7,332 bases of DNA, taken from NCBI GenBank assembly GCA_002306975.1, contig DBTI01000254.1, forward strand, positions 463-7,794, written 5' to 3'. This document shows, piece after piece, positions 1 through 6,206 of the stretch. This stretch comes from Ruminococcaceae bacterium UBA1320. GTDB lineage: Bacteria; Bacillota; Clostridia; Oscillospirales; Ethanoligenentaceae. A program made the position numbers and the translations under genes. How positions within the stretch are numbered: position 1 is the stretch's first letter; the number at the start of each line of letters is the position of its first letter. The notes under the pieces are model-generated. The model worked only from the letters and a program-made list of their open reading frames with translations, had not been told where the DNA came from and searched no databases.

Positions 1-1
1 G

Positions 2-256
2 CTTCAGCCGGTAGTGATTCAGTTGAGCCCCGACTACCTTACCAGGGCATTCAAAAAGAAATACAAGTGCACTCCGATCGATTATATCACCGAACAGCGC
101 ATGTTTCTGGCAAAAGAATTGTTGCTTGCGAATACGATGTCCATCAGCATGATTTCTGCTAAAGTGGGATATTCCAACTATTCCTATTTTACAAAAATCT
201 TTAAGGGCTATTTCGGTGAAACGCCTCGCGAATTTCAGCGGAAACGGCAAAAATAG
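2..256 (+). CDS. AraC-family transcriptional regulator, C-terminal part (5' end outside window)
   Basis: The frame is open from the left edge (base 2) to TAG at 254-256, giving 84 residues of a longer protein; the GTG at 14 is internal, not a real start. The segment is the classic tandem helix-turn-helix DNA-binding domain of AraC/XylS regulators. SPDYLTRAFKKKYKCTP is the recognition helix and turn of the first HTH. AKELLLANTMSISMISAKVG begins the second, which continues as GYSNYSYFTKIFKGYFGETP, the family signature A..VGY.N.SYF.K.FK..FG.TP. The N-terminal ligand-binding or sensor part is not visible, so inducer and targets are unknown. The protein ends normally with a basic tail after TPREF, followed by a terminator. 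It is convergent with the insertion sequence, so there is no reason to link it to the operon at the right. Confidence 0.93.
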   Translation, partial: LQPVVIQLSPDYLTRAFKKKYKCTPIDYITEQRMFLAKELLLANTMSISMISAKVGYSNYSYFTKIFKGYFGETPREFQRKRQK

Positions 257-277
257 AAGATTTAAATGCATGATAAT

Positions 278-328
278 AAATCCGGCCTCTGACATTTTAA
301 TGGCAGAAGTCGGATTTGTTTTAGTTTT
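278..328 (+). terminator. Rho-independent terminator of the AraC-family gene
   Basis: Twenty-one bases after the AraC stop there is a stem of AAATCCG (278-284) with CGGATTT (311-317). It continues inward through a G-U pair, a C-G pair, one mismatch and TCTG (288-291) pairing with CAGA (304-307). The T-rich tract TTTGTTTTAGTTTT (315-328) overlaps the end of the stem. Position, stem and T tract fit an intrinsic terminator for the plus-strand gene. Confidence 0.82.
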
Positions 329-436
329 GGTCGGATATCTGCTAAAGCGGGTCGCAAATGTAGTAGTAAGATGTCGCAAATAGAAGATACGCGCGGGTAT
401 AGTGGCTCGATTGTCAAGACAAATTATTAGAGGCAG

Positions 437-458
437 GATAATGAACCATAAAAAACCA
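437..458 (+). repeat. Inverted repeat at the orfB-distal end of the IS
   Basis: GATAATGAACC (437-447) followed by ATAAAAAACC is the inverted partner of the sequence reading leftward from 1859. Eleven contiguous identical bases are followed by ATAAAA after a 2-nt gap. It lies about 215 bp beyond the orfB stop, farther than usual for IS3 elements. Confidence 0.68.
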
Positions 459-663
459 TTTAAATATAACCCTGTTTGCTATTGAGCCGTGCAAAAAAAT
501 ACCACTCGGCAGCCGCCGCGAAAGCGGTCGCCTTGAGTTTGCGGGAGTCAAATGATATGCTCGGACAAGCGATGTGCGCCGAGATTTCTGATATAACCCC
601 ATCCCGCCACACCGCCGATATTTGACATCATTTGACGGACGCAAAGTCAAGGCCGGCGTCCGG
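448..663. other. Structured non-coding tail between orfB and the IS end
   Basis: About 215 bp between the orfB stop and the outer inverted repeat hold no convincing gene. The stretch is rich in potential secondary structure. CCGC-GAAA-GCGG (516-527) is a GNRA-type hairpin. CTCGG/CCGAG (560-564 with 579-583) forms a small stem. GTCAAATGAT (547-556) pairs with ATCATTTGAC (627-636) and encloses that stem. CGGACGC (636-642) pairs perfectly with GCGTCCG (656-662) just after the orfB stop. The last stem lacks a T tract on the minus side, so it is not a typical intrinsic terminator. It could be a transposition or regulatory structure, a small RNA, or an inserted genomic repeat. Confidence 0.45.
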
Positions 664-1518
664 TTACGCTGTCATGTCAAGTAACACCGGGTAGTAATTT
701 TCTGCCGGGGTTTGAAACCCGAGGACAGAATGCAGCTTCGTGAAATTGTATTTATGGATGAAACCTCCAATCTGTTTGCGAGCATCCTTGATGTTTTCAT
801 AGTCCTTGAGATAGACCTCGTCGTATTTCAGTGTGCGAAACCAGCGCTCAATCATAATATTATCAGCCCAGCGGCTTTTGCCATCCATGCTGATTTTTAC
901 ACGGTTTTCCTCGACAAACTTGATATAATCGGCGCTTGTAAACTGGCTGCCCTGATCGGAGTTGAGTATCTCTGGCCTCGCTACTTCAAAGGCCTTTTCC
1001 AAGGCTCTTATAACCATAGGTGTGGCAAGGGTATCATCAAGCTCCCAGCCAACAATACAGCGGCTGTACCAGTCAATAATGGCTGTAAGATAGACAAATC
1101 CATGCCTGAGACGGATATATGTAATGTCAATTGACCAAGCCTGATTGGCTCTCGTGATAACGGAATTTCTGAGGAGATACGGATAGACTTTATGCCCCTT
1201 TGCGGGCTGAGACAGATGCGGCTTCGGGTAAATTGCCTCGATGCCCATCTCCCGCATATATTTGCGCGTTTTCAGACGCCCGATATCAATTCCTTGCTTC
1301 TTGAGCGTCTTTGAAATCTGGCGCGACCCCCATGAGGGACTGTCTGTATGGATTGCGTCAATCGCATTCTTGGCGGAAAGTTCTGCCTCAGATGCCTCTT
1401 TGGGCTTGTAGTAGGCACTGGTGCGATTGACTTCAAGCAATTCGGCCGCTTCCTTAAGGGTGACCTCTTTTTCAGTCTTTTGGGCGCGGAGTATATTTAC
1501 TCTCCCAATCAGGTCCAA
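664..1518 (-). CDS. IS3-family transposase OrfB (integrase core)
   Basis: This is the catalytic subunit of the IS3-family transposase, normally made as an OrfAB fusion that cuts and joins the element ends by a copy-out circle pathway. The 284 residues start with an HTH_21-like region (about 44-100), followed by the rve integrase core (about 120-225). The catalytic triad is intact: D131 in WSIDITYI, D188 in ILNSDQGSQF and E224 in IERWFRTLKYDEVY. Thirty-five residues separate the last two (DD(35)E), and the downstream K231 is present. The C-terminus has the family ending HSVLGFQTPAENY. The nominal start is TTG (1518). More probably the frame is entered from orfA by frameshifting, since it is open back to about 1555 with no good ribosome site. 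Its frame is +1 relative to orfA. Confidence 0.93.
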   Translation of the reverse strand: MDLIGRVNILRAQKTEKEVTLKEAAELLEVNRTSAYYKPKEASEAELSAKNAIDAIHTDSPSWGSRQISKTLKKQGIDIGRLKTRKYMREMGIEAIYPKPHLSQPAKGHKVYPYLLRNSVITRANQAWSIDITYIRLRHGFVYLTAIIDWYSRCIVGWELDDTLATPMVIRALEKAFEVARPEILNSDQGSQFTSADYIKFVEENRVKISMDGKSRWADNIMIERWFRTLKYDEVYLKDYENIKDARKQIGGFIHKYNFTKLHSVLGFQTPAENYYPVLLDMTA

Positions 1519-1810
1519 ACAATTCTTCAGATTTTTTTTTGAGCCAGTCGACCTGTGTGGTCAACCGGCCAACCTTCTTGTATAAGTCATCTGTTTCAGA
1601 TTCCTTCTCTTTAAGTTCAGCCTTGAGTGCTTCTGACTTTTTATCATCAAACGCAGCTGCGGCGTTGGCAAGAAATTCAGCCTTCCAGTTGCGTATTTGA
1701 TTTGGCGCTATCTCATTTTCGTTGGCAATGACGTTCAGCTCTTTTTCGCCACGCAGTAATTCCAACACAATTTTTGCCTTAAACTCAGCGCTAAATGCTC
1801 TTCTTTTCAT
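1472..1810 (-). CDS. IS3-family transposase OrfA (HTH and leucine zipper)
   Basis: This 112-residue protein binds the IS ends and supplies the DNA-binding and oligomerisation part of the OrfAB transposase. Residues 1-50 form the Transposase_8/IS911 OrfA-type helix-turn-helix, beginning KRRAFSAEFKAKIVLELLRG, with recognition segment APNQIRNWKAEF. Residues about 60-97 are a predicted coiled coil rich in E, K and L, ending with the family motif VGRLTTQVDWLKKKS. The start is ATG at 1810, with only a weak AGG-type ribosome site upstream. Its last 47 nt overlap the annotated orfB, and the LKKK codons contain the A9 run where the frames can be joined. Without a shift it ends after GPDWESKYTPRPKD. 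Confidence 0.92.
   Translation of the reverse strand: MKRRAFSAEFKAKIVLELLRGEKELNVIANENEIAPNQIRNWKAEFLANAAAAFDDKKSEALKAELKEKESETDDLYKKVGRLTTQVDWLKKKSEELFGPDWESKYTPRPKD
1532..1540 (-). promoter_or_regulatory. A9 slippery run at the orfA/orfB junction
   Basis: On the minus strand the orfA codons CTC AAA AAA AAA TCT contain nine consecutive A. The -1 frame reaches TGA two codons after the run. The +1 frame continues as NLKNCLDLIG straight into OrfB. Homopolymers of this length allow ribosomal or transcriptional slippage. Here the productive outcome needs a net skip of one base, for example loss of one A in the transcript. Confidence 0.6.
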
Positions 1811-1837
1811 CGATAATCAACCTGCTTTCCTATTTCC

Positions 1838-1859
1838 CTATTTTATCAGGTTCATTATC
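1838..1859 (-). repeat. Inverted repeat at the orfA-proximal end of the IS
   Basis: Read on the minus strand this is GATAATGAACCTGATAAAAT. It matches the left end over 11 contiguous bases and lies about 30-50 bp upstream of the orfA start, as expected for the left terminal repeat of an IS3 element. Confidence 0.7.
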
Positions 1860-2139
1860 TTCATGCCATATTTTTGTCGAGTTTTCTTAGACCATTATAG
1901 TTCTCAAAAACACGCCAAATCTGAATATTCGTAATGATATTGATGCGCTCTGGAGCCTATTGCCAACTACCGCCGCGTCACATATTCAGCCTACGGCTGA
2001 CGCGTGCTCTTCCATTTGACGCTTACAACAATATTCGCTGTTTTATTGTTAGCACTTTGTCTCCATAAGGGGGCAGCAGCACGGCAGGAAAATAAAAGAC
2101 CACCTGAAGCCTAAATGCGACACGCCCCGCCGCGAGGCG
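1860..2139. other. Intergenic stretch with alternative hairpins, no convincing gene
   Basis: Between the IS end and the XRE remnant I see no gene with family resemblance. One 42-codon plus-strand frame is open at about 1889-2017 but has no start signal and no recognisable motif. The notable structure is CGCGTCA (1974-1980) inverted as TGACGCG (1998-2004), which competes with an inner perfect hairpin TCAGCC-TAC-GGCTGA (1986-2000). A second GC-rich hairpin, ACGCC...GGCGT, lies at about 2122-2140, at the end of the XRE remnant. Confidence 0.5.
1974..2004. repeat. Nested, mutually exclusive inverted repeats
   Basis: The outer arms CGCGTCA (1974-1980) and TGACGCG (1998-2004) are perfect 7-bp complements. 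The inner arms TCAGCC (1986-1991) and GGCTGA (1995-2000) form a perfect 6-bp stem with a 3-nt loop. The two share bases 1998-2000, so only one can form at once. No T tract follows on either strand. Confidence 0.5.
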
Positions 2140-2140
2140 T
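2122..2140 (-). repeat. GC-rich hairpin overlapping the end of the XRE remnant
   Basis: On the minus strand the 19 bases ACGCCTCGCGGCGGGGCGT fold into an 8-bp stem (one G-U pair) with a 3-nt loop, directly at the XRE stop codon. There is no T tract after it, so it is at best a weak or Rho-assisted terminator for the minus-strand operon. Confidence 0.4.
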
Positions 2141-2280
2141 TAGGTTCTTGTTATCAGCTCATCCAGAAGCTTCGGCTGCTTGTTAATCAGGTAGAGCAGG
2201 TGACTTGCGGCTCCACTGGGCTCATTTACTCCGGCCTCCCAGGCTTCAACAGTGCGCTTTGAAACGCCGATTGCGACGGC
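2140..2280 (-). pseudogene. XRE/NadS-like helix-turn-helix regulator, C-terminal remnant
   Basis: On the minus strand, 46 codons ending in TAA at 2142-2140 read AVAIGVSKRTVEAWEAG, then EPSGAASHLLYLINKQPKLL and a short tail. IGVSKRTVEAWEAG..EPSG is the recognition-helix part of the XRE-type regulators that accompany HigB/NadS-like toxins, where the usual form is LGVSKRTVQEWEAGRRKPSG followed by a leucine-rich helix. The first half of the HTH and the start codon are missing. The codon before the preserved part is TAA, and only 19 bp separate it from the stop of the ATP-grasp gene. It is therefore a truncated remnant, probably left by a recombination that joined the operon's 3' end here. No toxin partner is visible. 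Confidence 0.72.
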
Positions 2281-2299
2281 TTACGCTGGTTGTATAGAT

Positions 2300-3640
2300 T
2301 TAAACGGGCGCGAATCCGGCAAGTGATTTGGCGTACAATAATACACCGGTTTTTAAATTCTTATACAACGACCAATCACGGACATTTAGTGCGATGGAAG
2401 GATCGGGATCACGATTGTTAATTTCGATCAGCCAAAGATTTTCCTTGTTATCCACACCGATGTCAAGACCGAGTGTTCCACAGTTTAACCCATACTCATC
2501 AAGTGCTCTGCAAACTTGTAGAGCAGAAAAGCTGATTTCATCATCTAAGTGCGCTATTTTTTCATCTGATAAAGGCAATGCAATTTTATTTATTTTGTTA
2601 ATTTTAAAGGCTCTGCCGCCACTGGAGATATTACTGACTACGCTGTCCCGTTCTCCATATCGCCCGATGATCGCTTTACAAACCCATTCTTTGGATTGGT
2701 CTTTCTGCATGATACATCGAAAGTCAACGACTCCGCCCCTGAATTGAATCAATTCGATTGCCTGCTGTATTAAGTATCTGCCATGGGCAAATTTATCCCG
2801 GATATATTCGTCAGCTTGGTCCTTGTTTTGCATTACCTTTCTGAGATTAACGCCATCTTCGCGATACCTGAACACATATGTGCCGTTTTCGCGCGCAACC
2901 TGTATTACGCCATGGCCTCTCAGTCCTGCAACCGGTTTGATATAAACTTTATTAAATTTTTCAAGCGAATCAAATACGTCTTGAGTTGCTTTATAAACTG
3001 ATGTAAATGGAATCTGGATATTTATATCCGCTTTGCCTGAGAACCACTGATACATATCCCATTTATTAAAATAATGATTATTAAAAACTCGATCTCCCAG
3101 AACAGATAGGAAAAAGCTCTTCCAATGATCACTTAATCCGATTGATCTGTACATAGAACAAGGAAGTGGAAATATACCTTTCTCAAAGTTTCGTGAGACT
3201 GGATTATAGCAATAACCCTCTACCAGCTTGCCGTTTGTGTCGATTTTATCCAATGCAAATACAACGATGGCCCCGTGCAGCTCGTTGTAAGATTTCACAT
3301 AAATTTTCATTTTTTCTAAAAAAGAAGCGGTTATATTTTTGAATTTCTTGCTCATCAGCATACCAATACAGGGGCCAAGCATCATTTCATTCTGCGCGAC
3401 ATAAATTTCAAGTTCTAGGTAAACCGGCAGATGCAAATCGCTGATCAGCGTGCCTGATAGCCGCAATTCCGTTTCGGAAAGTTCTCTGCTGTGGCTGACT
3501 TCGGCAAAAACACGACTGCTTCCAAAGCTGAGGATCATATATTTTTTTCTGCTTATTCCAAGACGATCCGCTGTGTCCGGGTTTATAAACAATGTTGGAC
3601 TTTTCTCATCTATCGGCTGTATTCTATAAATCGTACGCAT
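2300..3640 (-). CDS. YheC/YheD-family ATP-grasp protein (full length, third of the operon)
   Basis: This is a 446-residue ATP-grasp protein of the YheC/YheD type, a family associated with the Bacillus spore coat whose substrate is unknown. The start is ATG 3640 rather than the more upstream TTG 3652, because GGAGG (3650-3646) lies 5 nt before it; this also gives the same length as its neighbour. The N-terminal beta-rich domain ends at MLGPCIGMLM (87-96). The ATP-grasp part holds FNKWDMYQWFS (about 191-201), nucleotide-binding VYIKPVAGLRGHG (232-244), DFRCIMQKD (306-314), NISSGGRAF (337-345) and the metal-binding end GLDIGVD...LWLIEINNR (391-410). E406 and N408 are in place, so the active site looks complete. 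It follows the previous gene by 33 nt and probably arose by tandem duplication. ATP-grasp enzymes join a carboxylate to an amine, thiol or hydroxyl via an acyl-phosphate; the cytosolic location is inferred from the absence of a signal peptide. Confidence 0.9.
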   Translation of the reverse strand: MRTIYRIQPIDEKSPTLFINPDTADRLGISRKKYMILSFGSSRVFAEVSHSRELSETELRLSGTLISDLHLPVYLELEIYVAQNEMMLGPCIGMLMSKKFKNITASFLEKMKIYVKSYNELHGAIVVFALDKIDTNGKLVEGYCYNPVSRNFEKGIFPLPCSMYRSIGLSDHWKSFFLSVLGDRVFNNHYFNKWDMYQWFSGKADINIQIPFTSVYKATQDVFDSLEKFNKVYIKPVAGLRGHGVIQVARENGTYVFRYREDGVNLRKVMQNKDQADEYIRDKFAHGRYLIQQAIELIQFRGGVVDFRCIMQKDQSKEWVCKAIIGRYGERDSVVSNISSGGRAFKINKINKIALPLSDEKIAHLDDEISFSALQVCRALDEYGLNCGTLGLDIGVDNKENLWLIEINNRDPDPSIALNVRDWSLYKNLKTGVLLYAKSLAGFAPV

Positions 3641-3644
3641 TGCG

Positions 3645-3651
3645 TCCTCCA
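3645..3651 (-). promoter_or_regulatory. Strong ribosome binding site deciding the ATG 3640 start
   Basis: The minus strand reads TTTTTTTGGAGGACGCAATG. The GGAGG core is 5 nt before ATG 3640 and overlaps the TTG at 3652, which therefore cannot be the initiator for this site. Confidence 0.8.
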
Positions 3652-3673
3652 AAAAAAATCAACAAACTGCACT

Positions 3674-5014
3674 TTATTCTCCGAACTGGGTAAGTGAAAG
3701 AGCGTAGAGCAAGGGAGTATACCGAATGGCACGGTAAGTTTTTCGATCCATACTTTTGATTCCCTTAAAGCTTGGAAATACATTTGCTTCAATCAACCAA
3801 ATAGTCTTGTTTACATCGACCGCTATATCTATTCCGAATTCAGCAAAATGCTGGTCCATTTTATCCATTTTGATGCAGAATTTTTGGCAAAAGTCAACAA
3901 TTTCGTCAGGGAGTGTAGCATAATCATTTTTAAAGGATTGCATTAACGCTTCCTGAAGTGTTAATGCATAGCCTCCGCGTGATATATTGGTTATGTGTGA
4001 ATTATCGCTGGATACTCTGCACTCAATACCGGTACAGACCCAAACCTTGCCCTTAATCTTTTGCATAACAACTCTTATATCAAAAAGAGAATTGTCTATT
4101 CTCGCCAGATTCAAATATCGCTGAATCAGATATTTATTGAATAAATCCTGGTTTTGGTCGAAAAAATTATTCAAGGAATCGTGCCCGTGGAGAAAAGATG
4201 TAATCGGAAATCTGTTTCTGTAATCGGTAATTTTGTAAGCAGAGTCGAGTTTTTCGATCACGCAGATACCTCTGCCTCTTGATAGGTCTATCGGCTTTAA
4301 AATAACTTTTGAGTATCGCTCGATGAATTTATACACCTGCGCAAAATCGAGCGACAACTCGGTCGGGGGCAAAAACTTTCTTAGCTCTTCATCGAAACTC
4401 AAATAATGAAATAAGTCCATTTTTGTAAATCGGCAAGAATTAAATAATCGGCCACCCGTATAACGGAATAATTTTTTAATATCTGCGGGGTTAGAATGAA
4501 AGTCCCTCCTGTAGATTACCTCCGGCAGGGGGAAACATCCGAATTCCCATTCAGATATCTCTATATTATAATACAGCCCAAAGGCTGTGTGCGCTTCCCA
4601 GTTTACAGATTTTGGGGAAAATGCAAAAATAAGGCCGCCAATTTTATCATAGATTCCGAGTCTGTCTGAATATTTACGCATGTGATCGGGATTATACTGC
4701 TGCGTGTGAATTCCAAGCAATAGGCCGATAACAGGGCCTATATAAATACGGGTACTGGTGATTCTAACCCGGTACACCAAAGTTTCAGGTAAAAGTAGCT
4801 GCTTGCGCAGTTTATCCGAAATCATGATTTTTACTGGATTTTGATAGGAATGGCCTTCACTAGGCTCGATTACATCTGTATATAAGATGGATGCGTTTTC
4901 ACAAACGCAGCCTCCGAATTTTATTGATACATTTTTATCTGTTCTCCCCGACAAGGAATCAGGCAAATAGATTACATTACGATCAGAAGATATAACCTCA
5001 AATTTAACCCACAT
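3674..5014 (-). CDS. YheC/YheD-family ATP-grasp protein (full length, second of the operon)
   Basis: This 446-residue protein is collinear with its downstream neighbour in length and motif order. It has an N-terminal domain (about 1-90) ending at YIGPVIGLLL (91-100), then FNSCRFTKMDLFHYLS (191-206) and the ATP-binding strand VILKPIDLSRGRGI (237-250). DIRVVMQK (312-319), NISRGGYA (343-350) and GIDIAVDVNKTIWLIEAN (394-411) follow, with E409 and N411 as the expected magnesium ligands. All core ATP-grasp residues I can recognise are present. The start is ATG 5014, 17 nt after the upstream stop, with GAAGG about 10 nt before it. No signal peptide or membrane segment is visible. The probable reaction is ATP-dependent carboxylate ligation in the mother cell or cytosol; the substrate is unknown. 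The family assignment is strong, the biochemical role is inference. Confidence 0.9.
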   Translation of the reverse strand: MWVKFEVISSDRNVIYLPDSLSGRTDKNVSIKFGGCVCENASILYTDVIEPSEGHSYQNPVKIMISDKLRKQLLLPETLVYRVRITSTRIYIGPVIGLLLGIHTQQYNPDHMRKYSDRLGIYDKIGGLIFAFSPKSVNWEAHTAFGLYYNIEISEWEFGCFPLPEVIYRRDFHSNPADIKKLFRYTGGRLFNSCRFTKMDLFHYLSFDEELRKFLPPTELSLDFAQVYKFIERYSKVILKPIDLSRGRGICVIEKLDSAYKITDYRNRFPITSFLHGHDSLNNFFDQNQDLFNKYLIQRYLNLARIDNSLFDIRVVMQKIKGKVWVCTGIECRVSSDNSHITNISRGGYALTLQEALMQSFKNDYATLPDEIVDFCQKFCIKMDKMDQHFAEFGIDIAVDVNKTIWLIEANVFPSFKGIKSMDRKTYRAIRYTPLLYALSLTQFGE

Positions 5015-5031
5015 AGCTTTATAACCTTCAA

Positions 5032-5991
5032 TTATTTAGAAATTGTATCGGCGTACGCCACCATGTTCTGGCACAATGCTTTGAAAAGAATTTTGTGTTG
5101 CTTTTCTTCGGGTATCAGGTTTTGCCATCCGCCTAGATTCAAAAAATAGGGTAGTCCGTCTTTGGATAGAACCAAATCAATGGTGCAAAAGTGTAAGTCT
5201 GGAATAAAACAGTTGATACAACTGATTATTTGCAATAGAGAATCATCTATTTTTTCATTGGGTATTTTACTGTTATGTTGCGTTTTCGATACTTCAGTTT
5301 TTAACACGGTTTTCCATTCACCTTCTTTGTTTTTTTGTAAATAACTTCGTATAACAAACAACCTGTTATCATAAGTTATCAGTTCTGGTGAGACCGACAA
5401 GACCCATTTACCCGTCCTTATCGTAGGATCAATCGCGTTTTCTATATTAAACAAGTGGCTGTAAATTGTATCACCCCAGTTATATAAATCGAATCCGGTA
5501 TAAGTTTTTCGGCAGTAAATCGTTTTGGAAAGCTTAGTTCCATTTAAAGGTCTAACGATAAAATTCCTGACCTTCGTAAAATCGAAGGTTCTCTCTTCCT
5601 TTGTGATATTTACAAACGGCATAATATACTGCTTTGTTTTGGTATCAGATGATAACATCTTCATGATCGTCCACTGATTAAACGAATTAGATGAGTTGAT
5701 CAAGGTAAAGTTCTCAACTTCTATCAAATCCATTAGCTTTTTAAAGTCCGATTTCGCATACTGTTCTGAAAAATTTAAAATAACGGGTGGAAGGTTTACT
5801 TTTAATTTGGTAACAGCATCGTCAATAAACACGCTGCCATAGACTGATTTGTCAATCAAATTAACATCAGACAAAGTAAACACAACGACATACATTTTAT
5901 GATCTCTCAAAAATGGCATTATATTATGGTGCAGGTTGTTTACAAAACGCTTTTCTTTTTTTTCACTGCACAAGAAACCAACCATTGTCAT
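5032..5991 (-). CDS. Divergent short YheC/YheD-like ATP-grasp protein, metal-site Glu replaced
   Basis: This 319-residue protein starts where the ATP-grasp part of its two neighbours starts. MVGFLCSEKK (3-12) aligns with their GPVIGLL motif, so the roughly 90-residue N-terminal domain is absent. Collinear motifs remain: LINSSNSFNQWTIMKMLSS (97-115), FIVRPLNGTKLSKTI (144-158), RLFVIRSYLQKNKEGEW (210-226) and TIDLVLSKDGLPYFLNLGGW (270-289). Key changes are the ATP-binding Lys to Arg (R147 in VRP), loss of the glycine-rich loop, and LIEAN/LIEIN becoming YFLNL, so the metal-binding Glu is gone while Asn is kept. It may be catalytically altered or inactive, perhaps a partner subunit of the two full-length proteins. 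ATG 5991 overlaps the upstream stop as ATGA; ATG 5985 is an alternative with better spacing (9 nt) to AAGGA. Confidence 0.82.
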   Translation of the reverse strand: MTMVGFLCSEKKEKRFVNNLHHNIMPFLRDHKMYVVVFTLSDVNLIDKSVYGSVFIDDAVTKLKVNLPPVILNFSEQYAKSDFKKLMDLIEVENFTLINSSNSFNQWTIMKMLSSDTKTKQYIMPFVNITKEERTFDFTKVRNFIVRPLNGTKLSKTIYCRKTYTGFDLYNWGDTIYSHLFNIENAIDPTIRTGKWVLSVSPELITYDNRLFVIRSYLQKNKEGEWKTVLKTEVSKTQHNSKIPNEKIDDSLLQIISCINCFIPDLHFCTIDLVLSKDGLPYFLNLGGWQNLIPEEKQHKILFKALCQNMVAYADTISK

Positions 5992-6184
5992 TCATCCTTA
6001 CGTAATTTTTTGGTGCACTCTTCCGTTTTGTCGTAATAGACAAACACCTCGCTTTTTTGCGGCTGAATGTTTTCTGGTGCGGCATTCAAATTGCGATTAA
6101 TTTAATCTTATTGGTAAGCTCCTCCCGCGAATCAAAATTAAGAAATGGCATTTTAAATTCGAGTTTGGCATTGTATTGTTTACG
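5988..6184 (-). pseudogene. Small hypothetical gene, apparently frameshifted
   Basis: Two adjacent minus-strand frames look like halves of one small protein of about 65 residues. The first, open from 6184, includes NAKLEFK, then from ATG 6151 MPFLNFDSREELTNKIKLI, and stops at TGA 6088-6086. The second takes over at about 6092 as NLNAAPENIQPQKSEVFVYY, then DKTEECTKKLRKDE, and stops at TGA 5990-5988. One extra T in the run near 6088-6090 would join them into a continuous frame. The second stop overlaps the next gene's ATG as ATGA, the classic arrangement of translationally coupled genes, which argues that this is a real operon member. I do not recognise the family. There is no signal peptide and no clear ribosome site. 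It could also be two unrelated chance frames, or carry a sequencing error. Confidence 0.5.
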
Positions 6185-6206
6185 TTAAATTCATTTAATT
6201 TTATGC

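Larger units (their letters stand above)
437..1859 (-). mobile_element. IS3-family insertion sequence, about 1.4 kb
   Basis: The element has two overlapping minus-strand transposase frames, orfA and orfB, of IS3-family type. The 11-mer GATAATGAACC at 437-447 reappears in inverted orientation at 1849-1859. With a 2-nt gap the match continues through ATAAAA on both sides, so these are taken as the terminal inverted repeats. IS3-family ends usually start with TG, which would put the exact ends at 442 and 1854, with the 5 bp outside also symmetric. I find no convincing 3-5 bp direct target duplication for either choice, so the exact boundaries are uncertain. The catalytic residues are intact, so the element may be functional if the frames can be joined. 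It sits between the AraC gene and an XRE remnant. Confidence 0.85.

Noticed and set aside
351..381. CRISPR-like repeat pair
   Set aside because: There are only two 9-bp units and no further copies, far too short for a CRISPR array.
414..650. 78-codon minus-strand open frame after orfB
   Set aside because: It begins just past the orfB stop, runs through the inverted repeat and the hairpin-rich tail, and has no recognisable domain and no ribosome site. It is better explained as a chance frame.
712..1134. 140-codon plus-strand frame
   Set aside because: It lies antisense to the well-supported OrfB integrase core and has no family resemblance.
1894..1899. TATAAT on the minus strand, upstream of the IS, as a promoter for orfA
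   Set aside because: No acceptable -35 hexamer lies at 16-18 bp, so the -10 match alone is not enough.
1722..1934. 70-codon plus-strand frame
   Set aside because: It is antisense to the start of orfA and crosses the IS end, with no motif or start signal.
1889..2017. 42-codon plus-strand open frame right of the IS
   Set aside because: It has no start codon with a ribosome site and no motif; at this length an open frame is expected by chance.
2328..2747. 139-codon plus-strand frame
   Set aside because: It is antisense to the C-terminal half of the YheC/YheD gene, whose catalytic motifs are clear on the other strand.
3610..3792. 60-codon minus-strand frame bridging two ATP-grasp genes
   Set aside because: It overlaps the end of one gene and the start of the next in another frame and has no domain.
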